From Zizania palustris (taxonomy: Eukaryota > Streptophyta > Magnoliopsida > Poales > Poaceae), in assembly GCA_019279435.1 (NCBI GenBank), contig JAAALK010000287.1:83393886-83457885 (forward strand): 64,000 nt of DNA, given 5' to 3'. Shown here in pieces: positions 41,807 through 53,693 of the stretch. The stretch's first letter is position 1. Each line of letters opens with the position of its first letter. The notes below the pieces were generated by a model. It searched no databases. It had not been told where the DNA came from and saw only the letters and a list, made by a program, of their open reading frames with translations. The position numbers and the translations under genes were made by a program.

Positions 41807-44557
41807 ATGACTTCTCCTGGCAAGGTCCCGTCCTTGGAAGCTTATGGCTATAATTATTGGAAGACTCGCATGCGAGCCTATCTCATGAGCCAAAGCTCGG
41901 ACATCTGGGACATTTGCGTTCACGCTACGTTTGTCATATTGCCAGTTGCTGAGCGTGATTCTCCTGGTATCATCGCCCAGCATGTGAACAATAGCAAAGC
42001 GGTGAACATCTTGTTTTCTGGTTTAGGTCCCACTGAGTTTGAGCGTGTGAGCCATCTCTCCACTGCGAGAGAGATCTGGGCTACCCTCCAAGCACACCAT
42101 GAGGGGACAGCTCAGGTCAAGGCTCGGCTCTATCAGACCTACCGGCGTGAGTACGAGAACTTCACACAAAAGCCGGGTGAATCTGTTGAAGCATTGTTTG
42201 GTCGTTTTCAGTCGATCATAAACAAGCTTCGGGACAACAAGGCTGAGGGTGTTCAGTTGGTCTCAGATCATGAACAGGCGCTCAAGGTTCTTCATACCTT
42301 GGACCCAAAGATCTGGGAGATCAAGGTATCCTCTATCATTGAGAGCACTTCTTATGATACCTTGACCATTTCTGATTTGTTTAGCAAGCTGAAGGCCACC
42401 GAGGTTGATACCCAGTTGAGATCAAATCTCACTGGCTCTGGATCCAAGTCTCTGGCCCTTGCTACACCTTCTGTTGATCCCTCTTCTGTGAGTTGTGTTG
42501 GGTTCTCTTTGATGTCTATCACTGAGGATCAGCTTGAGTCGTTGGGAGATGATGATTTGTGTCTTTTTAACAACCGGGTGTGTCGTGTCTATGATAAGAG
42601 GATGTTCAAAAGACACGACACAAAGACCGGATGCTTTGAGTGTGGTGATCCAGGACACTTCATCGCCGACTGCCCCAAGCGCAATGGCCACAAGAAGGGC
42701 ACCAGTGGTGGCTTCCACGACTCCGGCAAGCACGACAGCTCCTTCAACAAGGGCAAGCCAAAGACCAGATTCTTCAGAAAGGCCCTGAAGGACTACCGGC
42801 GAGAGAACAAGAAGCGCGACAAGGCCTTCTTCGCTGAGATGGAGAAGAGATACTCCAAGCGGTCCACATCTTCTTCCTCTTCATCGAGCTCAAGCAATGA
42901 GGAGACCATCATCAGGAAGGGGAAGGACAAGGACGATCCAGCAGGCCTTTGCTTCATGGCCTTCGGGGACAGACCGAAGAGCCGCTCACACCAGCGCCGA
43001 AGATCCCGCAAGAGTTTCTGCTCAATGGCTCTTGAGGATAAAGAAGAGAAGAGCTCCTCCGATGACTCCGACGACGACGACAACGAAAAGGTATCATCCT
43101 ATGAACGCGAAATCGTTGATTTACTTGAAAGCAATCGTCAGGAGTTAAAATATCGGGAAAAACTGCTTAGAGGGGCTAAGAAGAGGATAGATGAGTTAGA
43201 GAGTGAGCTTGCCGTGGCCAACGGCAGAATTGAGAGTCTATCTTCTTCCCCTTGCTTGGGTGATAGCAGTGAGTGCCCAAAGTGTGAGGTGCTTCTGTGT
43301 GACCTGTCGACACTGAAGTCCAGGTACACAGAAAGGGTTGATGAGAGGGACGCTTTGGCCACTGAGCTTGAAAGCGCTCAGCTGGAGCTGAAAGATGCTC
43401 AAGCCACTGTCGTCGTACCCTGTGCTGATTGCCCATCTTATCTTGCCAGTTTAGCTGAGCTGAAAGCCAAGGGCGATGAGCATCTGGGTAATTTGGAGAG
43501 AGTGAGAGCTGAGCTAGCGCAGACTAGGCTAGAGCTTGAGACATTGTCAGTTCCACCCACTGTTTGTGAGAACTGTCTGTCTCTTAGACTTGAGTTGATT
43601 AAGCTAAAAGCCGAGAAGTCTGTCCAGGTAGATAGCGAGTGTGAGACCTGCTTGTCTCAGGTGGAGGTTCTAGCTGCCTTGAGAGAGGAGCTAGTTGATT
43701 CTCACAATGAGAACTTTTACCTCCGTTCTATCCTGAGTTGGATCAGTGCCAGAGAGCCTCAGCTCGGCATGATGATCCAGCAGTTCAAGAGGCAGGATGG
43801 GTTTAGGGTAGGTTACACCTATACCAAGGCTGACTTTGAGAGTGCCATTAGCCGGGCAGTGGAGTGGAGTAAAATGACTCCTGAGCAGAGATATCCCAAG
43901 ACCCATTCCACTGAGTCTTCCCAGGCTTGTCAGCCCAAGGATGGAGTGATCCATGAACCACCCAAAGCTCCACCCAAGAAACCCATCTGGGTTCCAAAGC
44001 CCAAACTTCTCCACACTTCTCTAGACTCTCTTCCTGGACCCTCTCAACCCAAGAAGACAACACCAAACACCACTAAGCCCAAGAACCCCAAGCCTCAACC
44101 TCATCACAAGAAGCCCACCTATCATTGTGAGTATTGTCAGAGAGACGGGCATCTTGCGGAGTTTTGCTTCAGGAGGAAGCGGGTTGAGAGAGCAGAGAGA
44201 GCTCGTGGTGGTCAGGAGCAGTTCTACCAGCAGGGTGGTAGACTGCGTGTTCCTCGACGCGGGGAGAGGCTGGAGGCCAGGCCGCGTCGTGTAGGTGGTG
44301 GTAGAGGAGACGGCTTTCTTGCTCGTACTCCAGTTGGTGGTGGTCGTTCCGGCAGAGCTCCAGGCCGTTTTGGCTACGGTACTGGACCTCGTGGCCGAGG
44401 CTTTAGGCAGAACCGAGGACCGCGCTTTGAGCCGCGTTTTGGTCCAAACTTTTCTGATGATTTCTGCTTTCCGTCTTTTGAGCAGATGGCTCGACACTGG
44501 TTTAGCTCTTTTGCTAAACCCGGTGCCGGACCATTTGCTCCCACTTACAACCACTGA
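41807..44557 (+). CDS. gag of Sirevirus B (916 aa)
   Basis: The capsid and nucleocapsid protein that packages element RNA in virus-like particles. An N-terminal UBN2-type gag domain (YGYNYWKTRMRAYL, then REIWATL, KPGESVEALFGRF) covers about residues 10-220. The first zinc knuckle CFECGDPGHFIADC is at about 276. A Lys-rich and then Ser/acidic region follows (300-430), then a coiled coil with several C-x-x-C pairs (430-640), a Pro/Lys-rich part, a second knuckle CEYCQRDGHLAEFC at about 774, and an Arg/Gly-rich tail. Two knuckles and over 900 residues are typical of Sireviruses. The start is the ATG at 41807, just after the primer-binding site. The frame is open to TGA at 44555-44557; pol follows in another frame. 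Confidence 0.92.
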   Translation: MTSPGKVPSLEAYGYNYWKTRMRAYLMSQSSDIWDICVHATFVILPVAERDSPGIIAQHVNNSKAVNILFSGLGPTEFERVSHLSTAREIWATLQAHHEGTAQVKARLYQTYRREYENFTQKPGESVEALFGRFQSIINKLRDNKAEGVQLVSDHEQALKVLHTLDPKIWEIKVSSIIESTSYDTLTISDLFSKLKATEVDTQLRSNLTGSGSKSLALATPSVDPSSVSCVGFSLMSITEDQLESLGDDDLCLFNNRVCRVYDKRMFKRHDTKTGCFECGDPGHFIADCPKRNGHKKGTSGGFHDSGKHDSSFNKGKPKTRFFRKALKDYRRENKKRDKAFFAEMEKRYSKRSTSSSSSSSSSNEETIIRKGKDKDDPAGLCFMAFGDRPKSRSHQRRRSRKSFCSMALEDKEEKSSSDDSDDDDNEKVSSYEREIVDLLESNRQELKYREKLLRGAKKRIDELESELAVANGRIESLSSSPCLGDSSECPKCEVLLCDLSTLKSRYTERVDERDALATELESAQLELKDAQATVVVPCADCPSYLASLAELKAKGDEHLGNLERVRAELAQTRLELETLSVPPTVCENCLSLRLELIKLKAEKSVQVDSECETCLSQVEVLAALREELVDSHNENFYLRSILSWISAREPQLGMMIQQFKRQDGFRVGYTYTKADFESAISRAVEWSKMTPEQRYPKTHSTESSQACQPKDGVIHEPPKAPPKKPIWVPKPKLLHTSLDSLPGPSQPKKTTPNTTKPKNPKPQPHHKKPTYHCEYCQRDGHLAEFCFRRKRVERAERARGGQEQFYQQGGRLRVPRRGERLEARPRRVGGGRGDGFLARTPVGGGRSGRAPGRFGYGTGPRGRGFRQNRGPRFEPRFGPNFSDDFCFPSFEQMARHWFSSFAKPGAGPFAPTYNH

Positions 44558-44559
44558 TT

Positions 44560-47500
44560 GTGCAGGATCGGGGACTGGAGGACGTTTGGATCATGGACTC
44601 AGGATGCTCTCGCCACATGACGGGACATCGTAGATGGTTCTCCAGTCTCACTCCCCCGAGCTCCAAAGAATACATCACCTTCGGGAACAGTGGTCAAGGA
44701 AAAGTAAGTGGCATTGGCTCAATTCGCATTTCAGACCATTTTTCTTTGAAGAACGTTGCTTTGGTTGGAAACTTGAACTTCAATTTGATTTCTGTTTCGC
44801 AACTTCTTGAGGATGGTTTGGAGGTGCGTTTCAAGAAGGGCAATTCTTCTGTGTTTGATTCTAGAGGGTCTTTGATTTGCCATATCTTACCTTTTGGTAA
44901 AGTTTTTCGGATTGACTTCTCTAGTTCTTTTGGCCCTTCTCGCTGTTTAATTGCTGGATCTTCTTCTGAGCTCTGGAAGTGGCATAGGAGGTTAGGCCAT
45001 TTGAGTTTTGACCTGCTAGTCAGGTTGAGCTCTATGGACCTCATCCGAGGATTGCCCAAGCTTAAGATGGAGAAGGATCTAGTTTGCCATCCCTGTCGTC
45101 ACGGGAAAATGGTTGCCGCTTCTCACTCACCTGTGACTCAGGTGATGACTTCGTATCCGGGCGAGCTATTACATATGGACACTGTCGGTCCAGCTCGGGT
45201 ACGCTCAGTCGGTGGGAAGTGATACGCACTTGTGATTGTTGACGATTTTTCTCGATTCTCGTGGGTTTTCTTCTTAGAGTCTAAGGATGAAACTTTTCAT
45301 TTTGTTCATGACCTGATTTTGAAGCTGAAGAATGAGAACAATGGTCAGATGCGAGCAATTCGCTCCGACAATGGCTCTGAGTTCAAAAACTCTCAGTTCG
45401 TCAGCTTCTGCAGTGATCAGGGTCTTGATCATCAGTTTTCTGCTCCTTACACTCCCCCACAGAATGGCGTTGTGGAACGAAAGAACCGCACGCTAGTCGA
45501 GATGGCTAGGACGATGCTCGATGAGCACAGGACTCCTAGGCGCTTTTGGGCTGAAGCCATGAACACGGCTTGCTATCTGGCCAACCGCATTTTTCTTAGA
45601 GCTTACCTAGGTAAGACCTCATATGAGTTGCGGTTTGGTAGACAGCCCAAGGTGAGCCACTTGCGAGCATTTGGCTGCAAGTGCTTTGTGCTCAAGAAGG
45701 GAGGGCATTTGGACAAATTTGAGTCTCGTTGCTGGGATGGAGTTTTTCTTGGTTATGCTTTGCATTCTCGAGGCTTCCGTGTTTGGAACCTCGACTCCCA
45801 GCAGCTTGTCGAGACTTGCGAGGTTTCTTTTGATGAGTCCTTGCCTTCTTTAACTCCTTCTTTTGAGCTTTCTGGTGATGGTGAGCTCGGAGAATCCATC
45901 TTCGAGGAAGATGAGGATACTCCAGCTGCTGATGAGGGTGGGCCTTCTGCACCTCCTGCAGAGCCCACACCTTCTGAGACTTCGACTGAGGACGAGGGCG
46001 GACCTCTGATCACTTCTTCCACTTCGATCGAGCCCCCTCAGTCGAGTCCAGAGGTGCCAGCTGCTGACTCCGGTGAGGTGACTTCAGATCACCAGGGATC
46101 CCGAGCAGTTCAGCGTAATCACCCCTCAGAGCTCATCATCGGTGATGTGTCTTCAAGAACCTTGCGTTCGTCTGTTGACTCTCTTGCTGTGTTTGCTGAA
46201 TCTGCTTTTGTTGCATCTTTTGAGCCCAGAGACATTTCTCATGCTCTTTCTGACTCGAACTGGATTAATGCCATGCAAGAAGAGCTTGAGAATTTTGTCC
46301 GCAATCGGGTTTGGACTCTAGTAGAGCTGCCACCAGGATGCAACCCCATAGGCACCAAGTGGGTGTTCAAGAACAAGCAAGGTGAAGATGGGGTTGTGGT
46401 GCGCAACAAAGCTCGACTAGTTGCCCAGGGTTTTTGCCAGAAGGAAGGTATTGATTTTGAAGAAACCTTCGCTCCTGTTGCCCGTCTTGAGTCCATTCGC
46501 ATTCTTTTAGCTTTTGCCGCTTCGAAGGGTTTTAAGCTTTTTCAAATGGACGTCAAGAGTGCTTTTCTGAACGGGTACATAGAGGAGGAGGTTTATGTTA
46601 GGCAGCCCCCCGGTTTTGAAAACCCCAAGTTTCCTCGACATGTTTTTAAATTGCAAAAAGCTTTATACGGGTTAAAGCAAGCCCCCAGGGCTTGGTATGA
46701 CCGGTTAAAGCAGTTTTTGTTGGGGAAGGGCTTTGTGATGGGCTCTGTGGATAAGACTCTCTTCTTGCTCAGAGATGCTTCAGATTTTTTAGTCGCTCAG
46801 ATATACGTGGACGATATTATCTTTGGCGGTACTACTAACGATCTTGTGTCCAAGTTTTCTGAGCAGATGCACAGCGAGTTTGAGATGAGCCTCATGGGTG
46901 AGCTCAAGTACTTTCTAGGGCTCCAGATCAAGCAGACCAAGGACGGCACCTTCATCCACCAGGGTAAGTACACTCGGGACATGTTGAAAAAATTCGACTT
47001 TGGTGGAGAGCTGAAGCCTCAGATGACCCCAATGGGTACATCTGGGGGCCTGGACAAGGACGAGAGCGGCGTCAAGGTCAACGAGAGAGAGTTTAGAGGG
47101 ATGATCGGTTCGCTGCTGTACTTGACGGCGACGAGGCCAGACATACAGTTCGCCGTAGGACTGTGCGCGCGCTTCCAGTCTTCACCACGCGCGTCTCATC
47201 GGCAAGCTATCAAGCGTATCTTCAGGTATCTTACCTATGCGCCTGATCTTGGTCTTTACTATTCAGCATCATCATCTCTTGATTTATCTGGCTTTTCGGA
47301 CGCTGACTTTGGTGGGTGCCGGTTGGATCGCAAGTCGACTTCCGGTACTTGCCAGTTTCTTGGTTCGTCTCTTGTCTCTTGGTCTTCTCGAAAGCAATCT
47401 GGAGTTGCTCTTTCGACCACTGAGGCTGAGTATGTAGCTGCTGCTAGCTGCTGCTCACAGTTGGTTTGGATGATTTCCACTTTGAGAGATTTTGGGTTGT

Positions 47501-47754
47501 TCTTTCCTACCAGAGTTCCTTTGTTTTGCGACAGCACCAGTGCAATTAGTGTAGGGAAAAACCCATGTCTCCATTCAAAAACCAAACACATTGATGTGCG
47601 CTTTCACTTTTTGCGGGATCAATATGAGAAAGGTGTCATTGACCTTGTTCATGTTGATACCCATCATCAGTTGGCTGACATTTTCACCAAACCCCTAGAT
47701 CAGTCTACTTTTGAGCGTTTACGAGGGGATTTGGGTGTTGTGTATCCTTTTTAG
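44560..47754 (+). pseudogene. pol of Sirevirus B, open except for one TGA in integrase
   Basis: Protease WIMDSGCSRHMTGH; pre-integrase HRRLGH and CHPCRHGKM; integrase catalytic motifs VDDFSRFSW, IRSDNGSEF and NGVVERKNR; linker; reverse transcriptase from WVFKNK through QMDVKSAFLNG to IYVDDIIFGG (about 46804); RNase H with FSDADFGG, TTEAEYVAAA and ADIFTKPLD, ending at 47752-47754. The reading frame runs 1,065 codons with a single stop, TGA at 45220-45222, where fragment D has TGG (Trp) at the same place. So only one G to A change disables it. It is in a different frame from gag: the gag stop is at 44555-44557 and pol motifs begin a few codons later, past TTGTGCAGG, so expression needs a frameshift, splicing or re-initiation. 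Confidence 0.88.
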
Positions 47755-49067
47755 GATATTTTGAGTTAGTTCATTTCTTTCTTCTTTACTCTTTTCTTGA
47801 GTCCTTTTGTGTGTGTTCATATCATACATATTCACATATCACACTTTTGAGCCTGCTTCTGTTATATGATTAAACTGCTTTACTTATTCTAGCTGGTACA
47901 TGCTTTTGATTACTTGTCGATGATCATGCTTTGCTTCAGTTCATTTGATATGTCTGATATCTGTCATATGCATGGCTTTTACACTTTAAACTTGAAAAAT
48001 GATCACCATTGCTTCTGGTAACTAGCATGTGTAGGCTGAGTGCTTTTGCTATCTGTTACATGCCTTGTAGCTAGTTCATCACATAGATGCAGATATGCAA
48101 CTTGGACATCTTTATGCTTTAACATGGAAAATGTGCTATAAAAATGATAAAAATCAAAAATGAATGAAAATTCCATGCCTTTTTATGCTTGAGTTGAAAA
48201 GATCCAAGTGGGTTTGCATTGTCGCATTGCATTGTTCTGGACTGCTTACCATAGCACTTTGGTATGATCTAGGACAGTGTAGTGTATGCCAAGACCAATG
48301 TCTTAAGCTTCTGATGGTCCTGTTCTGGCCTAGGCTTGACTTGGTCGGTTAGCATAAGGTTTGACATGCAAATAACCCTTGGCAAAAATGAAAAAGGAAA
48401 ATGAAAAAGCCTGAAAATTAAAAAGACAACAAGTTTGCTGAAGCACTTTGTTTTGGACAATGCTTATCTTGGTAGATATCAGTTAGCTTCTGCATCTCAT
48501 GTTTTTACCTTGCTTGTTAACTGGACAATGTGGTGATGTTTTGTTTGCAAAAACTGAAAAAATGCGTGCTCATGACTTTCTTTAGATATCATCTGTTGCA
48601 CTGATCATGCCATGAGTCTTAGACAGTATGTCTTTTGCTATACTTGTTAGATGTCGTAATTGCAGTCAATCATATCTGAGAAGCATGCTTTCTACACTCC
48701 ACCTGCACCCTAGTTGCATTCATTGCATATTTTGAGGGGGAGTTGCATTTCAGGGGGAGTCAGTGTCGTTTTTCGAGTGCTTGATGAGTTCACTTGTCAA
48801 CAAGGGGGAGAAATTTTGGTATAAGAGTTTAAGGAGGAATTTTGGCTTTCTCTGGGATTTGTTTCAGGGGGAGTTTTTGTCCCGTTTGTCCTTACTCTTT
48901 TGATATCCTTGTTGATGTTTCTGAGATTGCACTCGTTTTCGAGCTTTTACTTTATTCTTCTTCTTCTTTGTTTTCTTGTGTTTTGTTTTCGTGTTTCCAC
49001 AGTTGATTGCAGGTACTGAAGAGCAGATGAAGAGAAGTGTTGACAATGCACTCATCAAGGGGGAGAT
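47755..49067 (+). other. 3' untranslated region of Sirevirus B with repeated polypurine tracts
   Basis: No coding sequence is present. Five purine tracts of the type GGGGGAG occur at about 48735, 48752, 48803, 48867 and 49058. The last (AAGGGGGAGAT, 49058-49067) abuts the LTR and is the functional polypurine tract. Such reiterated tracts are a Sirevirus hallmark, matching element A. The earlier part is T-rich with ATGC-type motifs and no repeats that I could define. Confidence 0.85.
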
Positions 49068-51157
49068 TGAGGAGCCATGCTGAATAGCGTGGGCCTCATG
49101 GCTCCAGATGTGATGAGTCATTGTCAACGATAGTCAAAGAGGACTGAAAAGAGAGAGATGATCTGCTGCGTTTTGGGCCGCGTGTGACTCAGGTACACGG
49201 GCAGCAAGCGACTGTCGGGCAGAGGAGGCCGCGAAGTCGGGCTGGCCCAATCCGGGTACATGGGCTAGGAGCAGTAGAGGATCCACTGGACTGTTGACCG
49301 GGATTGACTCAGGTACACGGGCGGCGAGCGATTGCCGGGCTGAGGGAGCCGCGGAATCGGGCCGGCCCAATCCGGGTACCCGGTGCGAAGACGGTGGACG
49401 CTTTGTCAGTTTCGGCGCAAAACTGACGACCGTTGATTTCGGATCTCACCGTCCTGAGGTGAAGCCGTAGCTGCTACGAAAGCTCCGCATCAGGACAAGT
49501 TACCTTTATTTAGGTTTTTACTATTTTGCCTTTAGGCCCACAGTCTGTCAGTCAAGTCTGTAAAAAAACCTAAGGGCATTTCGGTCTTTTCCATTTTTAT
49601 TCAGCGTCTGTAAAAAACCCTAGGGGTATTTCTGCATTTTACCCATTTATTGGGCTGCCTATAAATAGGCCCCAATCCCTAGGGTTAGGGTTAACTCACT
49701 TAATGACAAAAATGAGTTCACTTTCCCCATACTGGTTTCCAGTTCTTTGAGCCGCCGCATTCATACCGTTGTACTGTTCATCTGGTTTCTCACGTGATTT
49801 CCTGATCCTTTTCGACCAATCGCCGAGCGATCTTTCAACCAGGTTTTATTTCTTCGTGTTGTTTCTCACTCCAGGTTCTTGAATCTCGCGGTACTGTGCC
49901 TGGTGTTCATAACTCTGTTGGTTTCGAGCAGTATTGAATCTTGTGTGTCTCAGGGTGTTTTCTTGCTGGTTGAGTTCTTTCTAGAGGATTTCAGCACTCA
50001 GTAATGATTCCTATTGCGACTTGTTGATAGCAGTACTAGTACTCCGTACACAGCAGGCTACATTTTTGTAGCCATCTTGAGAACCCGTGTCAGGCTATGC
50101 AGTAGGGTGTTTTTTATTGAGGTTGTTTCCTGATGGAATGCATGTTTTTGCTTTCAGCCCGTAACATGCAAAGCTCAGTCTTTAATATTCTTTGGCTGTA
50201 GCACAAGTCTAGTCCAGACTAGGTTCTAGCCTGTGCAGTTTTTTGTTCTAGCCGCCAGGACAGCTAGCTATCTTTGTAGCGCAGCTAGCTTCTGTCCACG
50301 GCAGGAAGCCTGCTGTTGCCTAGCTGCTCTAGCATGCAGCGTTGGACTTTGAAGTAGAAGCAACACCGTGCTGTTCATCTGAGGAGCAGCATTAAGTGGG
50401 GCCCACAAATTGCATTGATAGCAAGAGGCACATGAAGCTTCCTGCACGGTGAGGCCACGTACGGCTTCGTGATTCATCCGGTGGAGGGCGCTCACTTGCC
50501 GCAGGAATCCAAGAACAGAAGCCGCACCACGCAACTTCCAGGCACATAGATCGAGGCAAGTTTTTGCTGTGTTCTTTACTCTGATATTTAATACCGTACT
50601 GGTTTGCTATTTGATTAGTACTAATTGCATTTCTCGATTTGCGTGCTAATTAAATATTCATGTGTTGCCATGTTTCTCATACGGTTAGTATTATTTCAAT
50701 ACTTCCCGTAACATCCTATTACATGTGATGGCATACTGTTAAAAAGTACTTTTCATGAATATATTTTTATCTGTTGATTTAATCTTTGTGCTGTCATTAC
50801 ATCTGTTGGTTCATCTGCTGTTTTGATAGATGATATTGATTATGGTGTTTTTAATCTGAGCACTGTTTTATTTCGGTTAGAACATCACAGTTTACCTTCT
50901 TCATATGTGTTGGTTTGATTAAATGCCTGTGAGATTAATTAATCTGTTGAATCTGCCTTTAAGCACTGTGTTGGTGTCTTTTCGATTAGGACACCGGTCG
51001 TTTTTAGGCTAGATCATTTTAGGTTTTGTTGATCCATTTACTTTTCCTTGCTAAGTCTGTCGAGGTGCGTTGGGTATTGGGAGAAGGCCATTGATTCGAA
51101 AGAATTTTTTTTAGGCGCCCATTCACCCCCCCTCTGGTCGCTACTTTCGGTCCTACA
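49068..51157 (+). repeat. 3' LTR of Sirevirus B (2,090 bp)
   Basis: Matches 39650-41741 with about a dozen substitutions (for example at the AACCTGTG/AACCCGTG, CACGACAG/CACGGCAG and GATCCGTT/GATCCATT sites) and short homopolymer length changes near the end. Followed by ATGGG. Confidence 0.93.
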
Positions 51158-52417
51158 ATGGGAAAAATTTACTTGCGTTTAATGCCGTGGGATGTCTCCG
51201 ATGTGACTGCCGTGCAGCAAGCTGCCGCACAGCAAAGCACCTTCCCGCCGAAGCCCTCGAGCAATCCACCTCCACCTGCCGAGAGCGCTGTGAAGCTAGC
51301 TGTCATGAGCTCTAACCGAAGCCACGCACTGCGATGCTAGCTACCACCCACGCAGAATAAAAAAATTTGCATGTCTTCACCAAGTAGGAAAAAAAGCCGC
51401 ACGCCACGTCCAATCTTCAGCATCTTGGGAACCGATGCATGCTGCATCGAGCAGTGCTCGCTGCTACTGATGAATATACGCACACAAGCACACGGGTGAC
51501 GTGTGCGCGCACCGAGTCCCACGCCCTGACCAGCCTCGCACGTGGCGATCGTGGCTGCGCTTGCTGCTGCTATTCTGATGATGCACATGAATCGGGCCTA
51601 TGATGCAGATGCAGTGCAAGCGCATGCAAGCAGGCAGCTACAGCATGCCGGCTGAGTTGACAATTCACTGTGCCAGCGTCAGGAGTCCCAAGGCTGGCCA
51701 AATGCTTCGGAGGCAGTAGTGAAAAACTATGGCAGTGCACAAGAAGGAACGGTGAAAAATATTGCGGCGGCGGAGAATGAAAACTGGAAAAACAACAACA
51801 GCAACTGGGGAAAAAATTGAACACTGGTGTTTAATGCAAAATGAGTTAACCCTAACCCTAGGGGGTTGGGGCCTATTTATAGGCAGCCCAACAAAAGAGA
51901 AAATGACAGATTTACCCCTAGGGTAAATTACACTGACACTGAAAATAAAAATGGAAAATTACCGAACTGCCCTTAGGGTTTTTTATAGACTCGATTAACA
52001 TAGACTATGGGCCTAAAGGCAAAATAATAAAATCATAAATAAAGATAATCAGCGGTCGTCAGTTTTGCGCCGAAACTGACAAAGCGTCCACCGTCTTCGC
52101 ACTGGGTACCCGGATTGGGCCGGCCCGATTCCGTGGCTCCCTCAGCCTAGTAATCGCTCGCCGCCTGTGTACCTTAGTCAGTCCTGGTCAATAGACCAAT
52201 GGATCCTCTACCGCTCCTAGCCCAGGTACTCGGATTGGGCTGGCCCGACTCCACAGCCCCTCTGCCCAGAAGTCGCTCGCCGCCCGTGTACCTGAGTCAC
52301 ATGCGGCCCAGACACGGTAGGTCTCATCTTCTCTTCATGTCTCCTCTTTGACTTCCGTTGACAATCACTCATCACATCTGGAGCCATGAGGCCCATGATC
52401 TTCATCATAGCTCCTCA

Positions 52418-53693
52418 TTAGTAGATTTGGTGTCAAGGCGATGGGTTGGTTTGGAACGAAAAGAGAAAGGGTTGGTTGATGAGTCGATGTCAAGACAAGT
52501 CAAAAAGAAACATCAAGCAAGGTGGGGCTCATCGGCCCATGGCCAAAAATGAAGGAGTTCAAATCATCAAACCAGAAGTAACAGGAGGCGGCCAGCATCG
52601 GCTAATTATGGAATGGTTCAGCGAGGGAAAGACCAATGCAATACCCAATGCAATATTGTAACATAAGGCATGGTAGGTGGTCGATACCCTAAGGTACCAG
52701 TCACGCCATCCATAGAGAGAGGGAGGAAAACACCCGAAACTAGAATCCCAGTCGGAAGAGAGCATAGGAGAGTACTTGAAAGGGATTCAGCAAGTCTCGG
52801 CATTGATAAAATCTATAGGGTTAGGATTACCCAAAGGGCCCAAGAAGAAACAAGATGGATGGGTGGCTATTGGAATCAAAACCTGGTTCTGTAAGTTCTA
52901 CACATAAGAAAGTAGAAACTAAAAAGTAAGGAAAAAGGGAAAACCGTGAGGAAAAATGGCGGACGAACCAAGAAAACCGAAGAACAACGAAAAGAGAAGA
53001 ATGTCAAAGACTTACCTTTGGGATCACATTAATGTTGGCCATCGCTACTGTTGCTGGAGTGTGGGGTCGGTGAAGGTAAAGAAGACGGCGAGTGGCGATG
53101 GTCACAAGTAGTACTAGAAGTAGACGGTGGTGAGTTCGAGTGCTAAAATTGAGCAGTAGGCAGAAAGCATGAAGAAGAAAGGCAGAGTGGCCGAGGATAC
53201 TTATAAAGTAGGAACGACAACTTGACAGCTAGGTCAAACCGATCCTGCCGGATTTGGTGAGGACCACCTACAACGTTCGGCAAAAGGTAATCATGAGTAC
53301 AGTTTTCGAAACGCTGAGATCTTTGCAGGCCCGGGATTAGAGGAACCAAATCTTCGGTTTAAAGAGCACCAGTACAAAAACTATGAGGAATGAAGCTTGG
53401 TCCAACGCCGCCACAAAGAAAAAGTAGATGCATCAAACCAAGCGACACCCATCACAGTTGTGAATGGCCAGAGAAGAATAAGATGCAAAAAGGAAGAAGA
53501 AAAGGTGAAACGGAGCTAGCACCCTGAGTAAGATTTTATGAAGTACTAGAAGTTGGAGGATTTTGGCTGCAATTCTTGAGTGTGAAAAGATGTTGCAGAT
53601 AGATGTTTGAAAATACGTGGTGGCAGAAGGTGATGATGGCCGATAATTTCGAAGCATTAGTAACCATTTAATGCTTCAAAACTGAGGGACATG
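52418..53693. other. Interior remnant of Gypsy element G (Tat-like), low confidence
   Basis: This 1.3 kb lies between Sirevirus C and an LTR that starts TGTTGACGCCAAG at 53694. Just before the LTR a purine-rich AAAACTGAGGGACATG could be the polypurine tract, which would make G a + strand element. On the minus strand an ATG near 53053 is followed by a few codons and GTAAGT, like a first exon of an antisense gene. No frame has clear protein similarity, so I cannot support a gene. Confidence 0.35.

Larger units (their letters stand above)
39650..51157 (+). mobile_element. Sirevirus B (Copia), nearly intact, 11.5 kb
   Basis: LTRs 39650-41741 and 49068-51157 (2,092 and 2,090 bp) are flanked by ATGGG (39645-39649 and 51158-51162). 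Order: primer-binding site, gag, pol, 1.3 kb of 3' untranslated sequence with several polypurine tracts, LTR. About a dozen LTR substitutions are visible by eye, so the insertion is recent but older than CRM1. The only clear coding lesion is one nonsense codon in integrase. It is inserted in the 5' LTR of the related but older Sirevirus C in opposite orientation. No envelope-like frame is seen. Confidence 0.92.
39101..52417 (-). repeat. 5' LTR of Sirevirus C, split by Sirevirus B
   Basis: The two pieces 39101-39649 and 51163-52417 make one LTR of about 1.8 kb, ending in TGTAGG on the left and CTCCTCA on the right (minus-strand TGAGGAG...CCTACA, the same termini as B). Its minus-strand TATA box CTATAAATAG is at 51873-51882, followed downstream by CCTAGGGTTAGGGTTAA. 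The outer parts resemble the LTR of B, but the central part at 51163-51830 does not. The ORFs at 51158-51588 are spurious. No target duplication can be assigned because the other end of C is lost. Confidence 0.8.

Noticed and set aside
42422..44554. Minus-strand frames of up to 177 codons opposite gag of Sirevirus B
   Set aside because: Antisense shadows of a well-supported gag protein.
51158..51824. Possible small genes between Sirevirus B and the C TATA region
   Set aside because: The stretch is the central part of the split LTR of Sirevirus C; frames are short and conflicting.
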